In this document: piece after piece, positions 46,813-54,883 of the stretch | Numbering within the stretch: position 1 is the stretch's first letter | Layout of the letters: every line of letters starts with the position of its first letter | NCBI RefSeq assembly: GCF_000022065.1 | Contig: NC_011898.1 | Span: 3,165,501-3,229,500 of the forward strand | DNA: 64,000 nt | Origin: Ruminiclostridium cellulolyticum H10 | GTDB lineage: Bacteria; Bacillota; Clostridia; Acetivibrionales; DSM-1351 | Reading direction: 5' to 3' | The notes under the pieces: model-generated | What the model saw: the letters and a program-made list of their open reading frames with translations, nothing else | What the model was told of the DNA's origin: nothing | Databases searched by the model: none | Program-made: the position numbers and the translations under genes

Positions 46813-47001
46813 TTACCACCTATTGCCGAAACTTCTTCCGTTGCCTCTGTTGTTATTCCCTTGCTGCTTTCTCGCTCTTCTGCAGTCAGGACATCTTTGT
46901 GGTTCATTGTCGAACCCTTTCTCTTTATAGAAAGCCTGTTCGTTTTCGGTGAAAGTGAATTGTGAATTACAATCCTTGCAAGTTATTATTTTATCTGCCA
47001 T
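46813..47001 (-). CDS. Small zinc-ribbon protein
   Basis: This 62-residue protein is a complete small gene with a ribosome site (AGGAGG) and its own terminator. It carries two C-x2-C pairs, CKDC near residue 8 and CPDC near residue 38, spaced as in the 'probable zinc-ribbon' (zf-trcl) family. A basic, Gly/Asn/Arg-rich tail follows (NNNRGNGRSFGNRW) that could bind nucleic acid. Such proteins are common in Firmicutes and have no settled function. It is likely expressed on its own. Confidence 0.88.
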   Translation of the reverse strand: MADKIITCKDCNSQFTFTENEQAFYKEKGFDNEPQRCPDCRRARKQQGNNNRGNGRSFGNRW

Positions 47002-47221
47002 ATCTAAATACCTCCTTAAATTATTTGGATCATATAATTTATAACTTCTCGCTCAAATAAATTAAAGAGAGTTGTAATCAAAAAATCAATCCATAAATAT
47101 TTAGTTAACTTAATTAGTTTAACATATTATCCAGAATAAAGCAAACATATATTTAAGCATTTCCCAAATATTATACTTTTAATAAACTGGTTTGCACCTA
47201 TATATACCATTTGAGACATGT

Positions 47222-48270
47222 TTATATCACAGAAACTCTATCATACTCTTCAATCAAAGTATTTATCAATTCTCTTACAGAAACTATTTTTTCAGCTTTA
47301 TAAGCATTTTCACCCGCAAAAGCAAATCCATACTTCATTCTTCCTTTTTCTGCACTTATTAACGCAAGAGCAATGCAATATGGACTGGATTCATATTCGC
47401 AAGTTAAAATACAATGATATGGACATTTATATGGTTTCTTGATGCCTGCATTCACATCATTGATGAATTCATTAACTATCGCTCTTCCAGGCATACCAAC
47501 CGGACTCTTTATAATTCCGATGTCGTCTTTTGTGCATTCAATATAGGCTTGCTTGAATTCAAAAGAAGCATCGCATTCATCTGTTGTTACAAAGCGTGTC
47601 GCCATTTGCACTCCTGATGCTCCCAATTGTATGAATTTATATATATCATCACCGGTATAAATACCACCTGCTGCAATGACTGGAATGGATTTACCAACCT
47701 TATCTTCAATGGTTTTAGCTTCACTTACCACTTGTGGAACAAGTTTCTCCAATTTATACTCAGGATCTGCGATTTGATCGCTTTTAAACCCCAGATGCCC
47801 TCCTGCCATTGGACCTTCAACTACTATGGCATCTGGAGCATATTTATATTTCTCAAGCCACCTTTTGGCGATAAGTCCTGCCGCTCTTGCAGAAGACACA
47901 ATGGGAACGAGCTTTGTATGCCTTGACCCTTTTAAGAATGAAGGCAGATTAAGTGGTAGTCCAGCCCCGGAGAAAATTATATTGATCCCTTCTTCTATGG
48001 CTATCTTGGCCATGTCTGTAAAATTCGATAAGGCTACCATTATATTAATCCCAAGAATTCCTTTTGTAAGCTCACGTGCTTTTCTTATTTCTTTTCTAAG
48101 AGCTCTGATATTTGCTTCAATATAATTTGTTGAAAAGTCCCGTTCCCGCCTTCCTATAGCAGCAGCTGAAATAACCCCAATGAGACTCCAATACCCATTC
48201 CACCTTGAATTATCGGTAATGTTGCAGTTAATTCACCTATTTTTAGACTCTTCCCTCTCCAAGAAAGCAT
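47222..48270 (-). pseudogene. Nitronate monooxygenase (2-nitropropane dioxygenase family), disrupted near the N-terminus
   Basis: The start (ATG 48270, after GAGGAG) gives LSWRGKSLKIGELTATLPII and QGGMGIGVSL, the normal FMN-enzyme opening. The family continues with roughly SNLAGAVAKxGGxGVISAA. Here about 15 codons are missing and the frame shifts at 48176-48184, so the ATG frame stops soon after. The rest continues in another frame (GVISAAAIG and onwards, open from 48040 to 47222) with the family's GHLGF, VIAAGGIYTGDDI, GASGVQMATRF and C-terminal Cys-rich parts intact. A shortened product from the internal start at 48040 is possible but would lack the first FMN-binding strands. It lies 12 bp behind infC and would be co-transcribed. 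Confidence 0.8.
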
Positions 48271-48281
48271 AGAATATCTCC

Positions 48282-48797
48282 TCATTTTTTATTTGGATTT
48301 AATATGATTATCATACTTTTACCTTCCAGCTTTGGTTGCCTTTCTGCTACTCCAACTTCACTAACCACACTGGTAAACTTTTCGAGTACATCTTTTCCAT
48401 CTGATGTATATTTCATTTCCCTGCCTCGAAATTTAATACTTACTTTGACTTTATCCCCATCTTTCAGAAACTTATAGGCACTTTTAACCTTGACATCAAA
48501 ATCATGTTCTTCAATCTTGGCAGACAATCTTACTTCCTTAAGTGAAACAACTTTCTGATTTTTCTTCGCTTCTTTTTCTTTTTTACCCTGTTCAAACACA
48601 TATTTACTATAATCCATAATCTTACATACCGGTGGTGCTCCATTTGGTACAATCTTTACAAGATCAAGATTCTTTGTTATCGCCATCTGTTGTGCAGCTT
48701 TTGATGATATAACTCCTAACATAGCACCATCCGCATCAATTAGCCGTATATCCGAATCCCTTATCTCGTCATTAATTTGTAATTCGTTTTTCCTGAT
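48282..48797 (-). CDS. infC: Translation initiation factor IF-3 (orphan copy), non-AUG start
   Basis: The product of about 171 residues has the two IF-3 domains: an N-terminal part with NELQINDEIRDSDIRLIDAD and GAMLGVISSKAAQQMA, a linker rich in Lys/Glu (YVFEQGKKEKEAKKNQKVVS), and the C-terminal part with LKEVRLSAKIEEHDFDVKVK and VSIKFRGREM. IF-3 checks start codons on the 30S subunit. I place the start at ATC 48797, six bases behind a perfect GGAGGTG (48804-48810). Rare AUH starts are the known means of infC self-regulation. The longer frame upstream is AT-rich and not conserved. The usual partners rpmI and rplT are absent; the downstream gene is the nitronate monooxygenase remnant. It may be a second copy in this genome. 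Confidence 0.92.
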   Translation of the reverse strand: MRKNELQINDEIRDSDIRLIDADGAMLGVISSKAAQQMAITKNLDLVKIVPNGAPPVCKIMDYSKYVFEQGKKEKEAKKNQKVVSLKEVRLSAKIEEHDFDVKVKSAYKFLKDGDKVKVSIKFRGREMKYTSDGKDVLEKFTSVVSEVGVAERQPKLEGKSMIIILNPNKK

Positions 48798-48803
48798 AAA
48801 AAA

Positions 48804-48810
48804 CACCTCC
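48804..48810 (-). promoter_or_regulatory. Ribosome site of infC, decides the ATC start
   Basis: GGAGGTG on the minus strand lies exactly 6 nt (TTTTTT) before ATC 48797-48795. No ATG, GTG or TTG in frame has comparable spacing; ATG 48813 lies upstream of the site. Confidence 0.75.
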
Positions 48811-49125
48811 ATAGATTCTTGTGTTCTTAGAATTTTTATAAACCAGATTATACCAATTAAGAGTCGATATATAAAGCAATCCACCCTCACTACCATTAAG
48901 TATTCACTAAATAATAGCTTAGTTATAAGCGAATCTATAAAAGAAAATAGGATTAACATATTTCCTATTTTTGTAATAATTTCATTATAGCATTAATTAT
49001 TATACTTATGTATTTTTTGAAAATTATTAAGTGGTAAGTTATTCGTGTCCAGTATATACCAGCTATCGAAAAATTAATCTGACAATCTTACTTTTACATG
49101 TTGGTATGTACATGAGGTGAATAAT

Positions 49126-49233
49126 TTGAAGGAAAACTCATGGTACGATTTCGAGAAACTCCCTGCGGGTGCGAAAAAGAAATTTCTGATTTGTATGAAG
49201 CCTATTGCAGAAAAAACGGAAGAACCGATTTAA
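49126..49233 (+). CDS. Small ORF of 35 codons with ribosome site
   Basis: TTG 49126 follows GAGGTG at good spacing. The predicted peptide begins KENSWYDFEKLPAGAKKKFL and ends KPIAEKTEEPI. Its composition is protein-like (Lys-rich, one Cys, balanced). It has no signal peptide. It could be a small protein, a leader peptide or a gene fragment. No family is recognised. Confidence 0.35.
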   Translation: MKENSWYDFEKLPAGAKKKFLICMKPIAEKTEEPI

Positions 49234-49437
49234 TCCTATTATAACAAGTATGCCGTGCAGTTTGGCTTACCCAGAACCAAGCCTGTTTACTGGGTATAGC
49301 AGGAAATATCCATTTACAAGTGTCAATATGTCACAATTATGGTATTATTGCTTATTGATATTTATTAATTGTATACTGCGATACATATGTTGAATTGGGC
49401 TTTTAGTCAATATTATATGGATTTTTGTGAATTATTT

Positions 49438-49467
49438 ATATTATAAGGTATATATACCTTATAATAT
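49438..49467. repeat. Perfect 30-bp AT-rich palindrome
   Basis: The sequence from 49438 to 49467 is its own reverse complement, centred on TATATA with arms containing TTATAAGG/CCTTATAA. It has no loop. It could be a protein-binding site or a cruciform; no gene is next to it on either side. Confidence 0.6.
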
Positions 49468-49834
49468 GCCCCGTTCATTTAGTAATACTTTCCCACCAAA
49501 AATAAATAACCTTTTCCTTAACTTCCTTTTTTGCAAATTTTGCGTTAAGAACCGTTTTAGGATTCGCCAGTACAACTATTGGATTTATAACTATCTTTAA
49601 AATATCTGCCTACTATGATTTTTGTTAGAATAATTCTGTGGTACGTATAAAATCTCCTGCACTATTAATACCATAGAGATTTTTACATTCTATAACAAAA
49701 CATATTTTCTTAATAAGTACAAGATAATCAATCTGCAATATCTAGAATGCAACTCCCCCATTATAACTAAATATTAATTTAACTTTGATTTACGTTATAT
49801 TGCAGACAGCACGTCTCAATATGCCTTGCGTAAG

Positions 49835-49886
49835 CAAAAAAGATGTCGGGAGAACCCATTGGTTCCTTGGCGGAAGGGTATTTTTA
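49835..49886. repeat. Dispersed short repeat, copy B
   Basis: About 50 bp matching 35291-35345; CCATTGGTTCCTTGG is at 49857-49871. The two copies share the flanking AAGATGT and GTA-TTTTT tracts. Confidence 0.45.
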
Positions 49887-50156
49887 TCTAGTAACGGGTT
49901 ACAATGATCCGCTTTTCGAATCCTTACCTCCGCACTTTACATCGGAAACTATCATTCTGTCGGACACTTTGAAGTACTGCTACAACTTTACAAGTAAATA
50001 AAAATTATGCAATAAAACTTTCAAACATGTTTTGGTTTGAGTGCTTTATTATGAACAATTTTTCAATTGTCTTGATTAAGTCTTTTCCATAATTAATCTA
50101 AATTTAAAGTACACCGTTGTAGTTCTTTCATTCTTGATGACTATCCGTTCAATCAT

Positions 50157-50393
50157 CTAATTCAGTACTGATTTGATTAAATCACAAATACCAAACTCTG
50201 ATTTATCAGCGAATAGGCAATTCTCTAATTTAGCTTTTATTTTAGCAGCATTGCCTTTGGCTCCTGCTCTTTCTAGGACTCCGGCCTTTTTAAACTTTGA
50301 GGTTACAACTGGTGTAAGTATCAGTAATCCTATTGCCAATGTTATTGCAAGTGCCGGAGCCGCAACTTCAATGTTTCCTGCCCGGCTCGGCAC
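50157..50393 (-). CDS. Possible gene fragment with one membrane helix
   Basis: This 78-codon frame opens with GTG and reads PSRAGNIEVAAPALAITLAI, giving one hydrophobic helix at about 9-31. A basic, soluble tail follows (KAGVLERAGAKGNAAKIKAK) with two Cys near the end. Third codon positions are A/T-rich as expected for a real frame here. No ribosome site precedes it and the first residues look like an internal piece of a longer protein. The opposite strand also has a 75-codon frame, which looks like a shadow. The family is not recognised. Confidence 0.35.
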   Translation of the reverse strand: MPSRAGNIEVAAPALAITLAIGLLILTPVVTSKFKKAGVLERAGAKGNAAKIKAKLENCLFADKSEFGICDLIKSVLN

Positions 50394-50470
50394 TTGGTAG
50401 TAATGAGCAACTTTGCACTGTCCCGGTGCTGTTCAGTGACAGCTTTGCGGTACTTTGACCGTTTCACAGA

Positions 50471-50517
50471 AAAAAAAGGAACAGACAGATATGAATTCTA
50501 CCTACCCTGTTCCTTTT
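50471..50517 (-). terminator. Terminator after the esterase gene
   Basis: AAAAGGAACAG pairs with CTGTTCCTTTT (50474-50484 with 50507-50517). On the minus strand a run of eight T follows. It starts about 55 bp past the esterase stop and can also act on the plus strand. Confidence 0.85.
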
Positions 50518-50572
50518 CTAAGATTATTTCACTTTACTAAAAACTGCTTCGCCTTTTTCATCTAAGACGTAA

Positions 50573-52180
50573 TCATTTGTTGTCCAAGAACAAATCTGGC
50601 AAGATATTGTATAAATAACGATCTACGCAGGTCCAGTTATGAGCTCCGCCCTTCAATGTTATGTAATAAAAGTTACCCTTTCTAAGATCTGCTGAATAAA
50701 CAAACGTATCAGTAAGTTTCTTCATTTCAGCTATCTGGGAATTCATTCCATTATAAGCTAAATCAGCTGTACCTGTTGCACAGAAAATTCGTATATCATC
50801 TTTTGTATAACCCGCTTTTTTAGCGATTTCAGCCAAATATTTAGCTTTGATCTCATCATCGGTTCCTGTCAAATTATATCCTTCTTTCTTTATTGAGTCT
50901 ACATCCTGCCAACACCATAAACTAATTGGAACATAGTATTTAAAGTAATCTATACTATAAATGTAGTTATACCAAGTGCAGGCGGAACCCATGGAGAATC
51001 CAGCAACAGCTCTGTGATTTCTTGCTGCAAGCAAGTCTTTTTCACTGTTAGACTGAGCATATACATTAAATTTTCCTTCGATTGTAGGTATGATATCCTT
51101 TACTAATTCATTATGGAAATTCTTAATACGGAACATTCCATCTTCCTTCTGTCTCTCAGCAGTATATGGTGCTGTATTATACCAAGTAGGAGTAACGATA
51201 ATCATTGGATTCATCTTACCATCAGCAATCAAATTATCAACTGCTCTCATAAGCTCAGTATTCTGACCAACACCGCCAAAAGCAGTATGCTGACTCTCGG
51301 AATTACCATGAATCAGGTATACTATATCATATTTCTTAGTTTTATCGTTTGCATCATATCCGTGAGGAAGATATACAAGCATATACTTGTCTAAAGCTTT
51401 TGCGTCTTGATCGTAAGTATTTGTTTTGTAGTCAACTCTTACGATAGATCCTCTTATGCTCTCAGGATCTGACGTCTTGTATGCCTTTGGTATATCTCTA
51501 CACTCCTTTTCATCAAAGGATAAATCGTTATGTACCAAATTATCAATGGCAGCTTGTAATTTAATGAGCAAGCCGTCAAATTTTGCTTGTGTTGAAGCTT
51601 TGTCAGCAATCGCAGCTTCTGAATCTTTAATTAGCGTGTCAACTGCATAGCCGTTAGAATAGCGTTGCAGTTCGATATCCTTTGCACTCATGACTAAGGA
51701 TTTCAAATCATAAAAGTTTGGTTTTGATACAGAATTGAGACCTTTACCAGTTAAAAGCATTTGACCAAACTTTTTTGTATCCTGATAAGCAGTACCCGTA
51801 GTATCAAATATATTCATAGTAGCTATTCTTGTACTTCCCGTTGCATCATTGATCTGACCTTCCATACCCATTACCTTACCATTGGCCGGGGTCTGGGATA
51901 ATGCAACGCGCCCTTCAATTACATAACCGCCTGCTACTGTCTTTGCAGCTGTATACAAATTTGTTAAATCACCATGGTCAGAGGATCTCTCATTTTTAAA
52001 ATTAACCCTAAACTGACTATCATCACCTTCATATGTCCCGCATCTCTTATTATCTTCGTCCAGGAAAAATTCGACGCTATCTTTTTCATAAACATTACCG
52101 GAAGCATCGGAAATGTTAGCATCCTTTACTTCAGCCAGGAAATACACAGCATTATCTCGAGTTACACTATTTGTCTTCAA
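50573..52180 (-). CDS. CBM9-linked esterase (feruloyl/acetyl xylan esterase-like, CE1), N-terminus lost
   Basis: This 535-residue protein starts within a CBM9-type carbohydrate-binding domain (about 1-140: NAVYFLAEVKD, VYEKDSVEFFLDEDNKRCGT, FDTTGTAYQDTKKFGQMLLT). A linker helix region follows (about 150-215). The alpha/beta-hydrolase esterase (about 225-535) has DIVYLIHGNSES, the nucleophile elbow GFSMGSACTWY and the final His in GGAHNWTCVD. This matches esterase domains of plant-cell-wall enzymes. There is no signal peptide and the first CBM9 strands are missing, so the 5' end has been lost: the frame opens with TTG 52180 without a ribosome site and has no good start upstream. Enzyme activity might persist, but secretion should not. 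Confidence 0.82.
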   Translation of the reverse strand: MKTNSVTRDNAVYFLAEVKDANISDASGNVYEKDSVEFFLDEDNKRCGTYEGDDSQFRVNFKNERSSDHGDLTNLYTAAKTVAGGYVIEGRVALSQTPANGKVMGMEGQINDATGSTRIATMNIFDTTGTAYQDTKKFGQMLLTGKGLNSVSKPNFYDLKSLVMSAKDIELQRYSNGYAVDTLIKDSEAAIADKASTQAKFDGLLIKLQAAIDNLVHNDLSFDEKECRDIPKAYKTSDPESIRGSIVRVDYKTNTYDQDAKALDKYMLVYLPHGYDANDKTKKYDIVYLIHGNSESQHTAFGGVGQNTELMRAVDNLIADGKMNPMIIVTPTWYNTAPYTAERQKEDGMFRIKNFHNELVKDIIPTIEGKFNVYAQSNSEKDLLAARNHRAVAGFSMGSACTWYNYIYSIDYFKYYVPISLWCWQDVDSIKKEGYNLTGTDDEIKAKYLAEIAKKAGYTKDDIRIFCATGTADLAYNGMNSQIAEMKKLTDTFVYSADLRKGNFYYITLKGGAHNWTCVDRYLYNILPDLFLDNK

Positions 52181-52283
52181 TGTGTTCCTTGCAATGCATG
52201 TGTAAGATCGTCTACATTTTAATGCCTTTGGATTTTCTGTGTTGTTTTTAATAATAGGAAATTCTCACGAACAATACATTCTT

Positions 52284-53075
52284 TTAATACTTTGCCAACT
52301 TTTCTTTCATGGGTTTTGAATAGCTGTTCGAAAGTGAATATCGTTCTCTCAAAGAATTTACCATTGCATACAAATTGTTTTTATAATCTTTATTTGCACC
52401 ACCAGTTTTATAGAGCAAACTCAGGTTTTCATATAAATCAGGAAAATCTTTCTGAATAAAATCGAAAAAAACCTTTCTTGTTTCTCCCCTCAAATATAGT
52501 GCTCCTGTTAAGACATAGTGAACATCACTATCCTTCGCTTTGGAAAACAAAGCATCAAAATTCTCATAGTTATCAGTAATATATGGAATAATCGGCATAA
52601 CATGAAGTCCAACTGATGCATTTGTCTTCCTAAAAGTCTTTAGCATATCAAACCTATCTTTTGAGCTACTTGCATTCGGCTCAATCTTATTACGTATCTC
52701 CTCATCCATTGTAGTAATTGTCGCTGCAATATTTATATATGTTATCCTAGACAGTTCATCAATAAGATCATAATCGCGCAAAATGAGGTTTGATTTACTG
52801 GAGATTATAGCAGGGGTTTTATATTTTATCAAAAGTTTGAGTATTTCCGGCATTAATTTATATGTGGCTTCAGCATCTTGATAGCTATCTGTAACACCGC
52901 CTATGTTTATGATTTCTCTTTTCCATCCTACTGCACTAAGCTCTTCTTCTAACCTTTCTACGATATTTGTTTTAACATGGATATCGTCATAAAACCCATC
53001 CGACCCTAAGTACTGATGAGAATAAATAGCATAACAATATTTACAGTCATGCTCACACCCACGATATATATTCAA
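52284..53075 (-). CDS. Radical SAM protein of the SPL/Rv2578c type
   Basis: The radical-SAM cluster motif C-x3-C-x2-C is at the very start of the listed frame (RGCEHDCKYCYAIYSHQYLG). The rest fits SplB-related radical SAM proteins: NIGGVTDSYQDAEATYKLMP, PAIISSKSNLILRDYDLIDE, NIAATITTMDEEIRNKIEPN and PIIPYITDNYENFD. The TTG start at 53075 would cut off about 28 residues that are still open upstream and look native (KNYKQIICENALSKLKRKIP). No ATG, GTG or TTG is in frame there; the only site behind a ribosome sequence (GAGGGTG, 53162-53168) is ATT 53156 or ATC 53159. So the real start may be non-canonical or mutated. Substrate unknown. Confidence 0.82.
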   Translation of the reverse strand: MNIYRGCEHDCKYCYAIYSHQYLGSDGFYDDIHVKTNIVERLEEELSAVGWKREIINIGGVTDSYQDAEATYKLMPEILKLLIKYKTPAIISSKSNLILRDYDLIDELSRITYINIAATITTMDEEIRNKIEPNASSSKDRFDMLKTFRKTNASVGLHVMPIIPYITDNYENFDALFSKAKDSDVHYVLTGALYLRGETRKVFFDFIQKDFPDLYENLSLLYKTGGANKDYKNNLYAMVNSLRERYSLSNSYSKPMKEKLAKY

Positions 53076-53222
53076 ATCCCAACCATATGGGATTTTCCTC
53101 TTTAATTTACTCAGCGCATTTTCGCAAATTATTTGTTTATAGTTTTTTGTACTAATGATTACACCCTCTTTGTTAGAAGAATCAATTTAATATGCTAATA
53201 TCAACACATCATTACGTTTATC

Positions 53223-53283
53223 ATGTAAATCACCACAAATATCCGAATCTTCTATATGATCGGATATTTGTGATGATTTACAT
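53223..53283 (-). terminator. Very long hairpin after the VOC-family gene
   Basis: 24-nt arms (53223-53246 and 53260-53283) pair fully in minus-strand RNA, with one G-U pair, around a 13-nt loop. It begins 4 nt past the stop at 53287. There is no T-run, so it may also protect the mRNA end. Confidence 0.65.
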
Positions 53284-53286
53284 ACT

Positions 53287-53745
53287 CTATAAGCATTGCT
53301 TTACAAAATCAATCGGGAACATTGTACGTTCTGCGGTTTCCTCAACAGATATCCCCTGCTTCAAAAAACATTTTACAACACTTTCCATACTTTCCGCAAC
53401 TTCAATGATGTGCATGTCTGGGTCATATAGCCGAATGCTCCTTTGTCCCCAAGCATATTCCTTGATGCCGTGTACAAACTCTAACCCACTTATGTTTTTC
53501 AGTCGCGAGTTCCAACTATCCAAATCTGTCACTTCAAAATACAGTTGAAAATCATTTGCTTTACGTAATATATCACTTTCGCTTAAGCCAATCAGTTGTG
53601 AATAATTCTGTTGTATCGAAAACCCACCGTCAAAGGTAACATGTTCGCCCAAATCAAAAATTATTTTTTGTTCAAGAACACTTACATAAAACGCTTTTGA
53701 CACTGTAACATCTTTAACCGCCAAAAGAGATCCTTTAAATTTGAT
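53287..53745 (-). CDS. VOC/glyoxalase-fold protein, apparent ATC start
   Basis: The product of about 152 residues has the beta-alpha-beta-beta-beta repeat of the vicinal-oxygen-chelate family: KFKGSLLAVKDVTVSKAFYV, then FQLYFEVTDLDSWNSRL and EYAWGQRSIRLYDPDMHIIE, which includes the final metal-site Glu. A helical tail follows (MESVVKCFLKQGISVEETAE). The family start is at KFKG, and the codon there is ATC 53745, seven bases after GGAGG. The only standard start is TTG 53763, upstream of and overlapping the ribosome site. It lies 5 bp (23 bp from the ATC) after the AraC regulator gene and is probably controlled by it. Often such proteins bind small ligands or give drug resistance. Confidence 0.82.
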   Translation of the reverse strand: MKFKGSLLAVKDVTVSKAFYVSVLEQKIIFDLGEHVTFDGGFSIQQNYSQLIGLSESDILRKANDFQLYFEVTDLDSWNSRLKNISGLEFVHGIKEYAWGQRSIRLYDPDMHIIEVAESMESVVKCFLKQGISVEETAERTMFPIDFVKQCL

Positions 53746-53768
53746 AAAACCACCTCCTTCCAATATAA

Positions 53769-54590
53769 TTATATATTATTTTTTAATGTTTCATTGGAAA
53801 AATCGGACATGTTTTGTAAATACACAATAGGTGACACACCACATAAAGCCTTGAAGTCATTTATAAAATGAGATTGGTCATAAAACCCTGCCTGCTGTGC
53901 TATAAAAGTAAAGCTACTTTTGGAATTTTGCAACTGCTCTATCGCACTATTTATTCGCACAATTCGCGAAAACAATTTTACATTCATTCCTATATATCGA
54001 CAAAAAAGTCTATTTAAATGCCGTTCGCTATAGTGCTCTGAAATTGACAGTTCTTTTATATGCAAAAAACCATTATTGTTATGTATTTTTCTTATCAAGC
54101 CTATAATGGTATTCGTTTGGTAAACATCGCCCATACGAGAAAGGAAAATCGCATTTAGTCCATTTACTAAATCTCTAACTTCAATAGCTTGTTCAATTAT
54201 ATTGCATAGCGATGTATTAAGAGATTTATCGACTGTATCCAAGTCAATTCTTATATCAGTAAACTCTTTTTGGTCGACGCCTGTAAGTTGATATAGTCCG
54301 CATGGTTTCAATTCAACTAATAATAAAAAATCATAATTATTGGCTTCACTCCCAATTATATTTATTCGTGTTGAAGCCCCCCATAATTCGCCCTTTATTC
54401 TTTTTCCATCATAGGCAAAAGAAAGAGTTCCGCTTGCATCTGGAATGAGTGTGTATTTTTGGGAAAGCATGTTTTTGTCAGGAAACAAAATGTTATAGGT
54501 TGATATATAAGGTTTTAATATTTCATGTGGCGATATGTATATATTATACTGTGCAGCTATAAATTTATTATCAGATCTATCAAGCAGCAT
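53769..54590 (-). CDS. AraC-family transcriptional regulator
   Basis: This 273-residue protein has an N-terminal sensing domain of about 165 residues (starting IYISPHEILKPYISTYNILF, the DUF6597-like type) and a C-terminal AraC domain at about 170-265 with two helix-turn-helix motifs. These are IKELSISEHYSERHLNRLFC and FTFIAQQAGFYDQSHFINDF; the second fits the AraC signature well. The start ATG is preceded by GGAGGTGTGATT. It probably controls the VOC-family gene that begins a few bases downstream. The ligand is unknown. Confidence 0.9.
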   Translation of the reverse strand: MLLDRSDNKFIAAQYNIYISPHEILKPYISTYNILFPDKNMLSQKYTLIPDASGTLSFAYDGKRIKGELWGASTRINIIGSEANNYDFLLLVELKPCGLYQLTGVDQKEFTDIRIDLDTVDKSLNTSLCNIIEQAIEVRDLVNGLNAIFLSRMGDVYQTNTIIGLIRKIHNNNGFLHIKELSISEHYSERHLNRLFCRYIGMNVKLFSRIVRINSAIEQLQNSKSSFTFIAQQAGFYDQSHFINDFKALCGVSPIVYLQNMSDFSNETLKNNI

Positions 54591-54631
54591 ATAATCACAC
54601 CTCCTGCGGATTTCTTTCTAACTTTCTTCCT

Positions 54632-54821
54632 TTAAATTAAAGAATGGATTTCATTTTTTTCTAAACCCGCTTCTTGAACTGTTTCAACAAAGGGCGATAA
54701 CGGTAAGTGATATAAATTCATTTTGAAAATCTTCAGTATAGATATTAATATCCATACCTTTGGCGTGAATTGTTTCTATTTTTGGTTTCTTTGCCAGTGG
54801 ATTATCCTCTTTCTTGGTGCC
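54632..54821 (-). pseudogene. KilA-N/Rha-like phage protein fragment
   Basis: A minus-strand frame reads KPKIETIHAKGMDINIYTED and NEFISLTVIA, close to the opening of KilA-N-domain proteins (ISLTDIA), then stops. A shifted frame continues FVETVQEAGLEKNEIHSLI. No start is present. It is probably a leftover of a prophage or mobile island next to the recombinase remnant. Confidence 0.4.
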
Positions 54822-54883
54822 TTAATCTATGAATAATGATATAATCATTTTTATCATACTATATTTTACCAATATTCACATTA

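Larger units (their letters stand above)
49234..50156. other. Long intergenic region with palindrome and repeat copy
   Basis: About 920 bp of AT-rich DNA without a convincing gene. It holds a perfect 30-bp palindrome (49438-49467) and copy B of a dispersed repeat (49835-49886). A short plus-strand frame at about 49853-50002 (EPIGSLAEGYFYLVTGYNDP) lacks a start and a ribosome site. Confidence 0.5.

Noticed and set aside
48798-48959. Long N-terminal extension of IF-3
   Set aside because: It is AT-rich and unlike any IF-3; the ribosome site and ATC at 48797 explain the start better.
50173-50400. Plus-strand 75-codon frame opposite the fragment at 50157-50393
   Set aside because: No ribosome site, and composition typical of an antisense shadow; neither strand is certain.
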